This document shows, one piece after another, positions 63,759 to 64,000 of a stretch of DNA of 64,000 bases; the stretch's first letter is position 1; the number at the start of each line of letters is the position of its first letter. The notes beneath the pieces are model-generated. The model saw only the letters and a program-made list of their open reading frames with translations, was not told where the DNA came from and made no database searches. The position numbers were made by a program, and so were the translations under genes. Source of the DNA: Colletes latitarsis (taxonomy: Eukaryota; Arthropoda; Insecta; Hymenoptera; Colletidae); the NCBI RefSeq assembly GCF_051014445.1, contig NC_135136.1, forward strand, positions 21,470,001 through 21,534,000, in the 5' to 3' direction.

Positions 63759-64000
63759 ATTAAACCTGGTTTTGATCAATATTTTAGAGAACAATTCATG
63801 TTAGGTCTAGGTTAGGTCTGGGATTTGCTCTCATCAGGCTCATTCTTTCTCATATTTCTCGTACTTGATGGCTAGATCCTGGGCTTTTTCTGGATTGCAT
63901 CAGGTAGTAATGAAGTACAACACTGAAACAGTCAACTAAACCTGGTTTCCATCAATATTTTAGAGGACAACGCATGTTAGGTCTAGGTTAGGCCTGGGAT
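63759..64000. repeat. 13-monomer higher-order repeat, start of copy 3
   Basis: The first 242 bp match 61,471-61,712, including CTTTCTCATATTTCTCG and CATCAGGTAG. The window ends inside it, so whether the 2,288-bp repeat continues as a longer homogeneous array cannot be seen. Confidence 0.88.

Larger units (their letters stand above)
1..64000. repeat. Satellite DNA array, about 176-bp monomer, head to tail
   Basis: The whole window is a tandem array of a monomer of about 176 bp, measured at 176 bp for 11,041-11,216 (family A) and 37,101-37,276 (family B), and 177 bp for 5,402-5,578. About 363 monomers fit. All share CTGGTTTGGATCACGTAGTA, a GTGGTACCAC-type dyad, ACAGTCAATTAAACCTGG and ATATTTTAGAGGATAACG in that order, always on the given strand. 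No stretch over about 100 bases lacks this homology, so there is no unique sequence, gene or inserted transposon. The organisation matches centromeric or pericentromeric satellites of plants and animals. I do not recognise the family, and the centromere role is inference. Confidence 0.97.

Noticed and set aside
1..64000. CENP-B box (NTTCGNNNNANNCGGGN) on either strand
   Set aside because: TTCGATCAATATTTT and TTCGATTAATATTTT match the first half only, and ACCCGGTTGCGATTA fails at required positions of the reverse form. I found no complete box by eye.
1..64000. CRISPR array
   Set aside because: Repeats are long, directly adjoining and without unique spacers, and no cas gene is present.
1..64000. 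Inverted blocks within the array
   Set aside because: The conserved CTGGTTTGGATCACG and ATTTTAGAGGATAACG elements read in the given orientation everywhere I looked; no reversed block was seen.
1..64000. Telomere or subtelomere from TTAGG words
   Set aside because: There are only two TTAGG words per monomer and no uninterrupted telomere-like run.
1..64000. tRNA, rRNA or other structured RNA genes
   Set aside because: No recognisable tRNA A/B boxes with cloverleaf pairing or rRNA core sequence was seen. The short dyad is too small to be called an RNA element.

Overview
The window is one uninterrupted block of eukaryotic satellite DNA. I find no gene, RNA gene or recognisable transposon in it. 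About 363 monomers of roughly 176 bp (175-177 bp) run head to tail, all in the same orientation, from base 1 to base 64,000. GC is about 39% in one monomer counted by hand. A nucleosome-scale monomer, nested higher-order repeats (HORs) and no unique sequence are typical of a centromeric or pericentromeric array of a plant or animal. I do not recognise the family and cannot name the organism. Every open frame in the window recurs at monomer or HOR spacing and is best read as satellite read-through.

Two diverged monomer families are present. Family A carries CGCATGTTAGG or CGCAAGTTAGG, CATCAGRCTCATAC and usually TTGAACRGATCCTGGG. Family B carries CGCCGGTTATG, CATCTGGCTCGTAC, TTGGCCAGATCC and TTGCGATTAAT. 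Family A subdivides by a variable cassette after CTTTCGCA, here called T (TTCTTCAC), F (CGTTTTTCAC), C (CACTTCACATACTCG), Y (TATTTCTCAT) and G (GTTTTAACAT). The order of these types defines the higher-order repeats.

Layout: 1-6,230 is A. 6,231-19,793 is a 13.56-kb unit of A followed by a short B block. It is tandemly duplicated as 19,794-33,884, with one 705-bp gain and one 176-bp loss. B continues to about 43,130. A mosaic of A, B and hybrid monomers occupies 43,131-44,260. 44,261-48,890 is a distinct A subfamily. From 48,891 to about 57,060 short A and B islands alternate; this zone includes a 3,584-bp tandem duplication that carries an out-of-register junction. 57,061-59,182 is A. The last 4.8 kb is a 13-monomer HOR of 2,288 bp in two full copies plus the start of a third.

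The array therefore records its own history: single-monomer and multi-monomer gains and losses, a large tandem duplication, a conversion-like patch, and repeated A/B switches that cluster at two conserved sites, a 12-bp palindrome TGTGGTACCACA and the TTCGCATT core. No centromere role can be shown from sequence alone. All lengths and offsets come from matching diagnostic variants by eye, not from a computed alignment.
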